A DNA stretch of 64,000 nt from Nautilus pompilius (taxonomy: Eukaryota; Mollusca; Cephalopoda; Nautilida; Nautilidae): the NCBI GenBank assembly GCA_018389105.1, contig JACATO010001009.1, forward strand, positions 591,001 through 655,000, written 5' to 3'. Position numbers and translations under genes: made by a program. The notes beneath the pieces are model-generated. The model did not search any database and was not told the origin of the DNA. It saw only the letters and a list, made by a program, of their open reading frames with translations. Below are positions 36,601 through 51,600 of this stretch, piece by piece; the stretch's first letter is position 1, and each line of letters starts with the position of its first letter.

Positions 36601-39600
36601 CACAAAAAACTATCATAATTTTCTGTGAAGACATTTGAGTTTTGTCATTTTTTTGACTGAAGAGATGAATGCCATCCCTTGGACTGAGCTTTCATTCCTG
36701 GGATACAAAAACCAGTAACCAAGTCTCTTCTCCTGTCCCAATTTTCCTGAGAAATTCATTGCCAATTCTGGTTCACCAACTTACTGCTTGTTCACAACTT
36801 TTCCTAGGAGCCCAGGTTCTTCAGTATCCATTTGGTACAGATTTTATAGTAATCTAGTTCAGTGAGAATATGTTCCATTAAATCTTCTAGAACAAATTTC
36901 CCAAATTGTTATCCAACAATCTGCTTGCACAAGTCATCCACATGGGCTTTGTTTTTGTCAGTTGTCGCAGGAAACTTCACGCTACATATCTCACTGTAAG
37001 TCTTCACTCATGTACACTTATATGCATCACCAAGCATTGCTTGGAGATGTCTGTGAATTGCTGTACCACCAAAATTTTCAAAATGCTAAAACCAAACAGA
37101 ACTTTGAATCATGAGCAGACTCCAAGTTGAAGCGCTTGCTAACAGCTTACAAGGGACTGGATGCAGTGTAGCAAAAGTATGTCAAGATACACACGAGCTA
37201 TAAGTGACTTTCATTTTGACTGCAATTTAAACAATTTTTTCTCTTTATGTTTGGAAAACTCCTATATGCGCCTAGCATACAGATAAATAGATTTTATCTG
37301 GAAAAAAAATTTTAAAAATTAAAAATAAAATAAAGTGATTTAACAGACAACCAGCAAAGAGATTTATCTATCTCCATATACAGCTGCTCTTTTCTCTTTC
37401 CTATTTAATCGACACTATTACCAGTATTTTAAGTTACCATGAAAGATGACCTGACCTATACTTCTTTCTAATCTTACGTTCAGGAAGGAAGATTTATTAA
37501 GAATACCCAGTATTTAAGGTTGCACTAAAATATTAATCTTTCAGTTTTTTTGTTTGTTTTTGTTTTTTGCTTTTTCTAATCCATTCTGCTGGAGGATTTA
37601 TTTTAAAAAAAAAATCAGAGCTCTTTCCTGTTGAAGGTGGGAATATTTGGCCTGGTTGTACTATTTAACTGTGAGACATCTCACCATGCTTACACAGATA
37701 ACCTTTCGAGCATTTCTGGACATATCCATCAAAACCAATATGCACTCCTTTTTTACCAACCTTTGGTGGTTCTGTGGTCATCTTGATGCCAGCTTGCAGT
37801 ATAGAAATTGGAAACTCTGGATGAGGACTGCTACTCAACCACAAGCGGAAGTCATTGCTCGTATGACTGTCTGTCTGTAGCTGTTCCACAAGTTTATCCA
37901 ACTGAGGCATCCAGCTGAGTGAAAGATGGCAGTTAGCGAGGAACACCCAGTGACCCTAAAACAATCAGAATAAAATTAATTTAAACAGAGGTAGAGAACC
38001 TTATCCTTACTTAGGTCTGAATAGAACTTTCAAATAACCTTTGAAAGCCACACAATACATACCTTAACTTTATACAATAATAGATGCAACAAAAAAAAAA
38101 CATATTTGGAGGTCCACCTACCAATACAATACTCACATTTGTTTTCCTCTCACTAACACATTGATGTTGAGGAGGAGTTCTGAAGTAGATATTCAGAATT
38201 GGTTTTTCAAATCCATGTCCATTTAAAGTGTGTTGCCTAATAGTGATGCAATTTTCATTGCTTGTTTCCTCAAATTCAGGAAAACCACAGCTTCCCAAGT
38301 ATTGTTTGTTTGTAAAAGTCTATCAGTGTTAAGCAGTTATATTTTGTTTTCAGATCACTGTTTACTTGTGGTTCAATCAGTTACAGATACAGAGGATTCA
38401 AAAGCATTTTCAGTACATTCATCTTTCATTTGAAATCTTGGAATCACACTAAATTGCTTGAGCAGAGCTGACACCTCATCTGCATACTCTTCAGTTGAAA
38501 CTAGTTTTTTGATTGGAAATGTTGGAAAATGAGCAGTGTTATCTTCTCTCAGCTGGTTTATGGAGCTTGTTTCAAATGTTTTCATGTGAGAACAACATAA
38601 TAAGGCTGCTTTGAGCCCTGCAGTTTTCTGTGAAGAGTTGAATAATGCCAACCATAAATGAGCGATCAGTTAACCAATTATAGTCACTGAGCTCTCCAGT
38701 AGACCATAGAAAACTTTACTTCTTCGAGTTTGAAAAATCATTTCAATATTCCACTGCTGGCAGTGCACTTCACAATAGTACACCAGGTCACCATATTCTG
38801 GTTCAGTATATATATCAACAGGTTCTTGAACTGACAATTATTTATGGATAAACTTTTGATGAAGATGGTTGATACCACAACCAAATGACATCACATTTTT
38901 AGTCAGACAGAATGTATTGAGGTTCCCTTGATGAATTATGCAAGACAAAATCAAATCAGAGAGTCCATAATTGAGCTTCCACATTTCATTTTTGATTAGT
39001 TACCAATCCTGTCATGAATGGGATCCATCAGTAGTGATGCCACTCCATTTATCAGATTTAAAGTCAAGTTATTCCATTGCTGTAGCAATGTCATGCATAG
39101 ATTTTAATGCAGCAAACTCTATGACTTCAAAATCAATTTTGGCCCCATGAACAGAGATGGCTAATTAGCTTATTGTAGCAACTGTACTTTCACCTACCCT
39201 ACAGTGAAAAAATAGGTCCCAAAAGTTTGCCACATGATCTTTTAATTAATTCATTTGAAACCATATTCTTAATTTGATCAGAAATTCCTGCATGACAGGC
39301 TCAAACATTTAAACAATTGTTTCTTCTTGGTGTTGGGGGTACAGAATACTTTCAAGGAGTACTAAACACTCCTTAATAAAATTGTCAAGGCTTTAGGTTT
39401 TTTCTATCAGTTCACCCATTAGCATGATACTTTTTTCTTCAAGAACTCAATCTTGTTAACACATGGCTGTCCACTGAGATCAGCAAATTTTCGGTTTCAT
39501 TGTGTAATAGCATTCTAGGTTCAGCTTTATTACTGCCAAAGCTTCACTGCAGAACAAACCTTCCACAAAGAATAATGCACCCAGAATCAGTCTGTGAGAG

Positions 39601-42600
39601 AACTAAGCCCTGACAATGGTGACAGGGAAAGTTTCTGAAACATAGGTTTATTAATTTGTTCAGTTACCAATAATGTGGTGATGGAAAATTCCTGAATTAA
39701 CTCCTATACTTTCTGTAAATAAGACATTGCCATTAACTTTCATTTTTGTGAAGATGACAATTAGAACAAAGTTTTCATATTTAATATAATAAAGAAAGAA
39801 TTTTTATTAGCAATAGATCTAGCTAGTAACCAATGCTATCATCTGCTTCCTAAAAGGTAACAACTAATTAGGTAGAAACCCTGACTGTACATTAAACAAT
39901 TGGTCAAATATTAACAAAGTAACTTAGTAATCAACAGGTTACAGGTTCAAGCTGTAAAAAAAAAATAATAGCTGCAAATAAAATCAACAAAAATATTTGC
40001 AGACCCACAAAAAAAAAGAGTTCTTGAGAAACTAGGCCTGATGACGACGACATAGAATGATATCCAAAATAAAGGTTATCTGCTAGTTCTAGCACTAATA
40101 ATAAATTGTGGGAGGAAGCCTGAAATAACTCTTGTTTTTTTTATAAACAACACAAAAAACTTTAGTAAAAGAATTAGGTATAAAATATAATATACTACTC
40201 ATCTTGATGAATATTTAATGAAAAACGTATCATTGGTAACACATTAAAAATGTGTTTTATGAAGCAGTATATTTTTTAAAGTTAAAATAAAGAAAAAACA
40301 TTCACCTCCTTGACACCTTCCTGCATCATTCTGGTAGCAATAGGGGCCTGCCCCTGTCCCAAAGAGAGTGCATGGAACTTGGCTCCCATACCCTTAGCCT
40401 CTGCCAACTGAAGTAAAGAACTGGTAGGATCCTGAAAAATTTCATCAAACAATATGTAAATATATATAACATTGGATTTCTATAAATTCATCTTTTTAAA
40501 TATCTTTTAATTTTCATTAACTGCATCTTGGTTTTGTTTGAGGGAAAAGAGCTAAAATGTTTAATTCAAACATTTTATAACTTTTGTGATTGTCAATTTG
40601 ACTGCCATCATTGATTGAGAAATTTGTATTCACCCACATTTCAGCGTTGTTTTATTTGTTTGTCTATCAGCAAAGGTTAAAATAACTTGTAAACAAAAAT
40701 TGCACATAACCATCTCCGCTTGTTTTCATTTTAAAATTATTTCATTTGCCTATAACAAGACATTTTGAACATTTCTTGCACAGAACATCAAATATGGCTA
40801 AAGATGTACCATATAAAGTGCAAAGATTTGTTTCAGCTGAAAAGCCCAAGTGTAATGAAAAAATGAGGGTGATGATACATTGGAATAAAAACTGGCATTT
40901 AGAATAGGTTCAGTATACTTTTGTTATACATACATACATACATAACACAGTATACCGACTAAGCTTGTGTACATAAACAATTTTTTTCTTACCATCAAGT
41001 TTGCCAATCAAATCTCTAGTGTCCACCAAAATAAAAAGTTTATCATATTGTAATAAATTTTAAAATGCTTATTTTATTTTATTTTCCTTGTGTTTTATGT
41101 GATCTTTTTATAAACCAATTAGTTATTGCTAATGTACTAGACTGAATCTCGTATATATATAAAAGCTTCAGGCTACACAGAATCAGGCAAGAGAGAGAGA
41201 AGCATTTAAAAATTAGATTTCTAGGGAGTAACCTATTCACATGCCAGTTTTACTTCAAAATCACCTTGGATAAGTGAGTTTTTGTTGTGTTTTTCAGTAT
41301 CATCAAGTAGTGTTTAAAGACAATTTTTCGTGTTCATTTTATATGGAGCAGCACTTTAATTATGGTGATTACAATAACACGCATCCTTAACAGATATTTT
41401 GGAAATAACATTTTAAAATACTGCAGAGAAAACAGATAATTCATGTAGAGAACTGACTATACAGTTGTACTTGAAACAACTAAATGTTATTTGAAAACTT
41501 TCTTTACATAACGCTTGATGGTTCATTATAAAATGAAGAAGAAGAAATAATATATTTATCCTTTTTGAAATTGACTAAATACTAAAATCATATCGTTCAG
41601 GCTCACCACAAAAATATTAATTATAGTTGAACAGAAATCACGAAGTCATGCCTTCCCCACCTTTTAAAAATACCTGTTACATTTTGTAAAACTGCTGATT
41701 GACACTAATTCAGAAAATTTACTGAGCAAATAATTTTATATCCTATTGATAAGAGTATCAGAATTGGCCATGATATCAAGAACCAAGATGATAATAATGT
41801 CTCAACCTTAAAGTTTCTTAAAAATATTTTAATGAAGTCATTTAACTCAAGATAAGAAAGAATGTCTGTTTATGGCATTCATCATGGAGTCAATGATTAT
41901 CCACTGATGCAGCACACTGCAGTATAGTTTATGGCAATGAAAGACACAGTGGTTTACATAAGGTTAGGTGATAGATGAAAGATGTTAAACTTTTTTAAAT
42001 TGTAAATATCTTTTACCAAATACGAATACCATATTTAACATCACCATTCTGCTCAGCATTCCTAAGCTTCACTACTTATTTCACAACTAAATATTCATAC
42101 TCTATGTTTCAATCTAATTTCTCTGAATCTGATTTTAAATGAGCTCATTTACTGGCTAAATTGGACAGCTAGTAGCCTAGTAGTTTTTCTTCTGGGCCTA
42201 AGTCTGATACCCAGTCAGAACTGGATCAGTTTGGCATCATACCTCCCTGACATGAATTCTCACCCTTCTTCATCAGCCAGTTATGTTGGTTTCTTCCCAT
42301 ATCTAAAAATGAAGAGTTCTAATAGAGATTTCCCTGCTTAAGTTGGAAGTATTGGGATCCTTGTGGTGAAGGACAGGCAATGCTATCTAGCAGGTAACTG
42401 TGACACTGCCAAGGATTGTCTCCAATGTGGAGAAACTATTCCTGTTGTTGAGATGTGTGTATGACCCAACAACAATTGGATAAACTTTATCAATCAAATG
42501 TCCTAATTCCCAATATTTTTTCTCTACAACATTACCTATATTATCAGTAGATATTTGAAAGATTTACCATACAAAGTCACTGACCAGTGATTGAAACCAT

Positions 42601-45600
42601 GTAAGAAATAACAGAATTATTATAAAAGCTTCACCTTTCTTTGGTCAAAAAGTTAAGAGAGACATTTTCTTCAACAGAGAATTATACATACACAGTTTTA
42701 GTCATAACAAATTTATATTCATTTCTAAATATTATTAAAATTATTGAAAAATGCATGTTTGTGCGAAATACAGTTATAAAGTTAAAGAAAATACAAAAAC
42801 TTTCCACAGTGTAACACTATGAAAACTGTCAGTTAGGTTTTGATCATCTCAAAAGCTTCCAAACAGTTAGCTATCAAATAAATCAGTCGGATGAAGTAAA
42901 ATTACCAGAAAGAAAAAAAAAAAAACTGACAAAGCTTCACTGGAAAGAAATTGAGCTGAAGGCCTCAGCCACAAAAGAATCCATCTTGAATCTGTTTTTT
43001 GAAGATTAGCAGATACTTCACTGACTTTTCTTTGTAGACAATTGCATTTTCATAATGCAGCATTGCATTGTGGGAAGGTCTGCTACATTTTCAGCAGATA
43101 GAAACCAGATTTAGCTCACAAAGGAAAAAAAAATGATCAGTAAAATAAGCATGATGAGAAGATTTCCCTTGACCATTTATTAAGAAAAACTGTACCCACC
43201 ACACCTGGAGACAGCACAAATATCAGTGGTGTCCTTTTGGTGGAATCATTCAGCACTTGATTCATGTCAAAAACTGGAGGTTCAACGAACTTTGAACCCA
43301 GATTGTTAACAATGAAAGAAGTTGAACAGAATGCCACTTGATCAGGCCGTAGTGATCTAAGAATTAGCATACGCTGTAGTTCATTACAAGTATTGTCCCA
43401 TTCTCCTGAAAAATAAAATTATAAAGTTAAATTTGTTAATAGCAAATTAAAAAAAAACAAACACATGATTAAAACCTGCATATATACCATAAAAAGTCTA
43501 TTTTAATCATTTTGAATACCATCAATGTTTAAGTTTTGTATTATTTCCACTTTCTTTACAGTATTTATATTATAATGGAATTCATGACTACAAAACACTG
43601 GAAATTACTGAAAGCTTTTAGAGTAAAAGGGTAGGTTTTTTACATATTAATTTAAAACATTTAGACACTATTTGTAGCGACTTAACACTGTTTAAAATTT
43701 ACGTATTCTGTGTTATCTTTTTATCAAGTTTTTACTTTCATTAATAGAAATGATTCTCCATTTAACATCAAAACTTAGAAATGGTACTTTTAGTTTTTTC
43801 TGAAAATCCATTAAAATATAATTATTGTAGTAAATATTGTTTAAAATTTTAAAAGTGGACAGGAAAAAAAAATAAATATGGTATATCAACTGAAAAGCAT
43901 GAGAAACAGCATCAGTCACTGAATATAAATTGTGTGATCAAAGATCATTTTAAGCGAATGTTTTGCTAAAGTAAATATATATTTATAATTTCCATTTTGA
44001 AACAGTCAAGTTACATCAACATAGAATGAAGCCTGTGGCTTTTCATTTTCCCATATGTCCTTGGTAAAAAGTATGATACACAGGTTTTGCTCACACAGGC
44101 ACCAGATAATAGCAGCAGCGCAAATGATTAATGATACACACACAATGCCTCAATGGACAAATGCCAAAAAAGTCAGGTTAAGGAAATTATAAATGCTGGA
44201 ACAGAAAGTAAACAGCAGATTTAGCATCCATCCAATATCATTATACAGTCAGCATCAATGTATATAACCAAAGGAAACACTGTAGATCAACACTACCCAG
44301 ATGTCCTGTGGGTGATCACTAAGGTGCAAGATTGCAAAGCCTCTGCAAGATGAATCAATGATCCGTCCAACAACATTTTTCAAAGAAGGGTAACTTGCCC
44401 ATTCCTTTAACAGCCAGATCCTAATTTTTTTTTATAATATGTGACAAAAACACTTAATCTTTGATTTTAAAACATATGGATCAATAAAAAAAACGTCTTC
44501 ATATTTTGTGATGAATCCAGGTTTAGCATGAGTTTTTTCAGATGTACACCAAAGTTATTAGCATCAAAGTGAGAGGTTTGTCAAAAAATGCATCATTCAT
44601 TTGGTACTAGTGACATGATAATGGTGGTTACCATGAATTACAGATTCTGAACTTAAGGCAGATGATTTTCCATCAGACAATAAAAGTACCTCCTCAAATA
44701 CAATGAGACTGATATAGGCCTTTATAGATAGTACTGAACTGGCTGATCAGATCTACCAATTTCAATCCCATTAAGCATTGGCAAGATTATTAGAATGCCA
44801 AGGGAAACAGCGACTCAAAAATCACAGCAGCAATAAACATCATCCAAGCAGCTCAAGCGAGATTGTCTGTGTAATTCATTCTTTCCTCAACAACTACAAA
44901 CACGCCTTAGTGGACACGTACCTTTTTGAGAATTTAATAAGTTTACAAAGTAGATGAAAATTAATAAATAGCTTTCTTTCTTAAATTTTCTACTTTCTAG
45001 AAAGAGGGAAAACTAATTAATAACAGACATAGAAAGAAGCCATATACTGGATATTGAGATGTGTTAAGATTTCAGTCAATACCAAGAGAGTCCAGAAAGA
45101 AATAGCTAAACAGCTTCCAACAAAAGCAAAAAGGGTGCATCAGAGAGCAGAACCAAGACCAGAACATCTAACATGCAGCAGCATTTGTACGAAACACAAC
45201 AGAGTTGAGCAGATCTGCAAATAAAACTTAAGATTTAATTATGTATATCAAAGAAACATTTTAATGTCTGGCCTAGCACGCGAGAACTTTGACATTAAAG
45301 TTAATGTCTCTTAATGACAGAAAGATCTAGATATCCCACCAAAAGTAGTCTAATTGAGCAGATGACCAGTAATCGTTTAGTAGGTTAAACAGTTCAAGAA
45401 AAGCATTTAGCAATAATGGACCACAGGTTAAAACCCAGCATGCACCACTGTAAAAAATTACAAAATCAACACCAATATTTGCCAACAAAATCATTTCTTC
45501 TCTATTCTCAAGACTAATCCAACCCTGATGATAGTAACAGAGAATGCTTTCCAAAACACTTACTAGATAGTTTTACAAAAATGAAAAAATCATTCTTTTT

Positions 45601-48600
45601 TCAACATGTCAATTTTTGTCAGAACTTACATATGCATAATGAGATAATAAAAAGGTAATACTGAACTATTTATATTGACATTTTTAATTCTTCTCACTAT
45701 AAATTAATCAGTCATATGATGACAGAATACTACACAAATCTTTGGTTAATTCTTATAATTATAAACAATCATAATATATTTCAAATGCAAATATGGTGCT
45801 CAATCATTTTTAAAAATATATTCTTTAACAAAATAAATAAATAAAGCACCTAATTCTACATTAAAATACCTGTAGGAAAAACAAGGCAACATATGCTTCT
45901 CAAGTTTGTCTTTCTTAATTAAAAGCATACATATCGATGGCATAGCAATGTAGTTAAAAGAATTTAGGAAAACAGGTTCAGTTAAACAATAATTCCCAGT
46001 TTGAGAAGTGTTTATCTGGATCTTTCAAAAATATTTATTTATATCACATAATGTACCTGTTACTACATAGTGCAAGAGTGATTTGATCCAGTGGTTCTCA
46101 ACCTTTTCGGCCCAATGGCACACTAAATATAACTTATAATTTTAAGGCACACCAAAAGATACAAACATTTATTTAGAATATGCATGTGTAATTAGTGGGA
46201 TATCTGGGCCAGCTTTGCAGCACATAGAACCTCAATTCAAAGCTCAACAGTGCTTATGGCTACTCAAAGCTCTTGATCAACTGATCTCAAACTCTCTTTT
46301 TTTTTTGTTCTTTATGACAGTTAATTTTGAAAATGCTAACTCACACAGGTATGGCGAACAAAATAATAGTAAAACTTGTATTGTATGAGAGCCAATAGCA
46401 GGGTATTATTGCTGTCCACAAGCAACCAGAACTTACCCAGTGTCATTTCGGAAAATTTCATTTTTGTGTTTCTGTCCATACTTATTTTTGACAATTCTGT
46501 CTGCTTTTGTATTCCTAACTTTTCAGTACTTTCACACAATGCTTTTGAAAACAAATTTCTGAGCCAGTCAAATTACTGACTTCTAGTGATGGAAAATAAT
46601 GTTTCAAGTGATCCTGAAGCAATACTACATACTGTTCAATAATTTCTTTCACTTTGACTGCTAGATCTACCTGTGCAATATTGGAAAACATATCCAGATG
46701 ACTATTTCTCAGTCTTCTTCTCCATAAACATAACATAGCATTAAAGGCATTCAGCTTATCAAAGAGGGTAAGGATATTTTCATCTCTGCCTTGCATTTCA
46801 AGATTTAACATATTCAGTAAAACAAGTGTGTCAGCAAGATGTGCAAATTTTACACACCAATATTTGCCACATAGAAATTTAAGAAAACAAGAGTCCTCTT
46901 GTATGATAAAGAATGTTCAATTCTTGACATAGTTCATACTCTCTTGTAAGTACCTTCCCTCTTGACAGCCATCAAATTTCTGTGTAACAATAGAGATTTG
47001 TACTCCAATCCCATTTCTGAACATAGGACAAAAAATAAACATGACTTGAGGGGGTCATGTCTTAGTGAAGTTAACCATCTTAATAACCCATTCCTTTACT
47101 TCATTGAGTTCATTTTGGATTGATTTGGCCATAAGAGCTTCACAATGGATCATAGTGTTTCACAGTGGTTGAAGGATTTTTCTCTCTAACTTTAGCTATG
47201 AACTCTCTTATTTTTCCTACCATAGATTCTCTTCCATCAGTACAAACTCCGATACAGTTTGACTACTGAAGAGAGTTTTGACCATTTTCTCCTTCCATGT
47301 AACTGTTCACTACATTGAATATCTCTTCATCTGTAGTCCTCTTGGGTAACTCTTTGCAAAAGAATAAGCGCTCTTTTATATCATGTGTGTCTACAAATCT
47401 AATGATATAAACAAGTTGAGCAAATCCACTGATATCAGTTTCACTTTTAGGGATCTTTCAATATCACCTGACATATCATCAATAGTTGACTAATAGTGTC
47501 ATCTGAAAATGGAACTTTACTAATTTCTTCCGCATCATCATTTTGTAACATAATCTTAACAATTTCTTTGCATACTAGAAGAATTAAGGATTCTGCAATA
47601 GTATGTTGTTTCTTTGCTTTTGTGATGAGCTGAATTACCTCATGACACACCTTCTGCACATTGTCTGAAACTTTCACACTCCTGGTCATAAGATGAATTC
47701 TTTAAGTTACCTTCTAGCAAGAGCTTAAAATAATTCATGTCTCTCTAAACTAGAGATGAATGTTTAGTTTCTAGATGCCATTTTAGCTTACTTGGTACCA
47801 TGGCTTCATTTGAAAGTCTCACATGAAGCACAGCACATTCAGGCAATGGATGTGAATGGCCACCAGCTAAAGAGAATCCATATTTAATGATACTTTCTTG
47901 ATGCTGTCTGTTTCCAAATTTGACCTGCTTGTTTCGAGAACCCTTACCTTTATCGGTTGATTTTCATTGTCTGATTTCCTTTTGCTTGTAATAAATCAAT
48001 TTATTTTATGGATATTGAGAAAAATGATAAAAAGATCTTGCAATGCAATGGGTACAAATAGCACAAGGATGAATGAATCAGCAAGAATGATGCTGTCAGG
48101 ATATTATGCAGTAATTCAAAATTACTGAACTTCCAGTTCCAGTACCGCATGGATGATTTTCGACCAGCATAAAAAACACAAGCCTACTGATATCACTATA
48201 TAGACTACAGCACTACTGTGTATAATATTTTCAATGGGGGGGGTCAACATTTTTGGGGGGCTTTTGTTACATAATGAAAATTGGTCTCCCTTTAGTTCTT
48301 CTTAAATCTCATTCAAGTAGTAATAATAATAATAATAGTATTATTGGAAATACCAGAGATTTTAAAATTTGTCCTTATTTTTGAAAGCACAAATCTAACC
48401 AGTAAAATGAAGTTTAATCTCATGAAAAGTAGAAATATGCGGCACACCTGGGTCACGGCTCACAGGTGTGATCAATGATTTATAAATCTTAATGCTACAG
48501 ATGTCTGTATACTGTATATTAACTGTATTGTCGTCATCTGCATATTGATTTGTGAAAATAATTTTGCTGGTTTAGGCACCATAAGCAAGCTTGTACAAGA

Positions 48601-51600
48601 CATCCATTTCTGCAGGAAAATAAATTAACTAGAATTTAGTATAGAATTTTTAAAAATATTTAAATTATGATAACACAAAGGAAAACTTTATTTAAATCGT
48701 CTTTTAAGTATTAGTATCTTTTAGTATCTATTACAAGGTTTTGCTGCAGTATAAAATTCACCTGGTAGTAAAGCTGATTCTGGTTGAGAAGATGTGTACC
48801 ACAGATGCCAGTCTCTTGAATACTGCTCAAATGAGGTGATAATTCCATGAAAGTTAGTTAATTTATCAAGCTCAGTAATATTATCCCAGGCTGTATCAGA
48901 AAGCCAGTTGGAACAGGGATTATCCATCTGATTGTCACGGTCAATCACCTAGAGTATAGTCAAAAAAGAAAATAAATGAGGCAATGCCATGCTTTAGCAA
49001 ACTGATTGCACCAACTTAATTCATCATCATTAGTTTAATCAGCTACAGAAGACGGAATTTTTTAAAATCCAAAATAAACATACCACACCTCCCCTCAGAA
49101 AAAAGTTGTATTCATCCATATTGATCTTTGATGCTGCTTCAAGAATTTTTACACACATTTGAAAAGAAAATAAAAGTTTGTGTTTCTCAAATAAACCACG
49201 ACATGTGTATCTGCAAAAAAATAAAACAAAAAAGAATATGATAAAAATTTTCAAACATTTCAATTGTTTTCTCTTACCTGCTGACACTATTATCGTCTAT
49301 TATGTTTATTGTTAAACCAAATGTAAACAGTGATTCCATGACTATCGCTTACATATTTGGCTTTCAGTAACAAACTTTCTTGTAAACATTAATGTATCAC
49401 CAAAAAGAATTTCACTATTATGATCAACTAAAATTTAAATCTGAAATAAGAAAATCTGTTCATACCTCCTTAAAATACTAAAGCACTTGCTTCACTTCTG
49501 CCTTTTCAACTGCATTTTCTCTTAAGAGAACTGTATTATTCACACATATTTTTAGAAGTTCAGTTAATGCGCAAAGAAACAGTACTTAAAACTTGAAAAT
49601 ACAGTAAAATTAACATTTAAAAAAAAAAAAAACAGGAAAATAAATACAAATTAAATTTAGTAAATAAATAAGGATAAAGTAAAAATGTTTTAAAAGTTGG
49701 TTTTCTTATTGAGGTTTTGGTAACTTTTAAGGTTAGAATTGAAAACTCAGATTCTGACTTTAAGGATAGTTTGTTCAAAAAAATAATTCATACTTTATAG
49801 AAATACCTATAATTATTAGACAACAAAACAGAACCATTATAAAAAAGTTTTTGGAACAATAGTAAATTGTGGATATTTAAAAAAGCATACCTATAAGTAG
49901 CATATGTGTGGTAATCATTCAGATTCTCTATTCTCTCCACTAGTTTGGAGCTTCTCTGACTTTTCTCAATAGAAAAAGTGAACAGTTCCATATAGGCATC
50001 TAATGAGAACTGGTACATAGGGTCAATGCGACCCAGGTCATTTAACACAAAAAATAAGATGGATGCTCTCTCAGCACAAGGGCAATAACCCTAAAAATAT
50101 ACAAACATACATACATTTTGAAATTATCATTAATGCATTGACTTTCATTTAATTCTTAATATTGAGCTGTCAAATGCAAAAATCTAACTCATAAATAATT
50201 TTTTAATGAAACATTGATTTTGAGCCATTCAAAGTATAAAATCCTAGTCTGAAGAGGAATGTATTTTGAAGGATATAACCCCACAAAATAAATAAATTTA
50301 TCAGAAGCATAACTAGGATTTCTTATAGCCCAGGGTAAACATTGCCTGCTGGTGAGGAATTATCATTTGTTCTCATTTATCCTGTATGATGGCCCTTAAC
50401 ATGAAATCCTCAATGGTCCAGTCATCAAACTGGAAATTTCCAAATTGGTATTTCTAAATTTAAAGCCCACTGGCCTTCTCAGGTGAGTCTGTGGCATATT
50501 TTTTATCCATTGTTTAAAACCTAATTCTTTATTGGAAGCTTATTTGAATATCCACGACACAATGACACAGAATGCCATACTGTGTTGAAAAATCTCTCAT
50601 ATCTGATGTCAGGGTTATTGTGCCCATTATGAAGAAAATCCAAAATCTCCATTATCACACATCAGATATCGAAATCTGTACACATCCTGTAGACACTTTG
50701 ATGAGGACAGCACAAGTGTAGCAACAGACTTCATCACAACCAGTGAAACAATAAAGCTGATTTTAGTGATGGAATCTAAAAGGCTCCAGGCTTTCATGCT
50801 TCGTTTTCCATGTCCATTGTTAGTATTGTCATCTAAAAATGACAAAATCATCAGAAAAATGTTCTTGTATGATATGAAGATTGTGTGCATGAAAGAACTA
50901 TTGCCAGTGCATTCTGCAACAGTGGCTCCTCTGATGAGTGAACCAGAGCAAGAGTAAAGCCAATGGCTGGCATAGTGGAAATAAAGCACCTTGAATCAGA
51001 GCTTTGATTTGAGCTCCATTTCTCTTTACCCTTGGAAAAACAAACTCTAATTGATTTCGAGTGGTCAAGGAAAAGCATTCCTAAGATCCTACCAGTGGCA
51101 TCTGTCATGTCTGCAAGTTCCACAAAGTCATTGTAAACTTTCCATTTTCTGTCTTCAAGGCATGGATACCTTAGAAAAACAACAGCTGTGGTTTCATCAG
51201 CAAAGATAATAAAAAAATTTTAACTAACCCTGCAAGCAATGTTCTAAACTAAAAGTGTTTCAAATGTTGCAAAAATTTCATTTTGCATTTTATGGCTTGT
51301 GTAAGTGCTGCTTCTGGTTCTGGTTTTCAAACAGTTCTTCAGTGTGGTGCTGCCAGTTTGAGTCAGAAGCAAACCAGCTCACAAAAGTTCCTTTCATTAG
51401 AGGTAGAGAAGATTCCTGTCACATTTTCTGCTTCCTGATGACCAGATAACTAAAGACATTGGCAGTAGAAGAAAAAAAGATGATGAGAATGTAAAGATGC
51501 CTTGATTCTCCTCCACTTTCTTTCATCAAGCAGCTGACAGGGCATTCTGAATATTCATCTGCTCACTCTCCATAGTTTGTTGTTTTTGTGTTTAGCATAA

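Larger units (their letters stand above)
34580..37760 (-). other. DNAH2 intron with two mariner-type insertions
   Basis: A 3.2-kb intron, most of which is a complete but broken mariner (34725-36016, opposite strand to the gene) and an older mariner-family remnant (about 36130-37160, same strand). Confidence 0.75.
43406..48761 (-). other. DNAH2 intron with Tc1 and hAT insertions
   Basis: A 5.4-kb intron. It contains a weak Tc1-like remnant (about 44120-44900) and a nearly full-length but decayed hAT element (46089-48477). The segments 43.4-44.1 kb and 44.9-46.0 kb show nothing recognisable. Confidence 0.65.

Noticed and set aside
45327..45554. Minus-strand 75-codon open frame with many Trp and Leu residues
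   Set aside because: It lies inside a dynein intron, has no splice support and matches no family I know.
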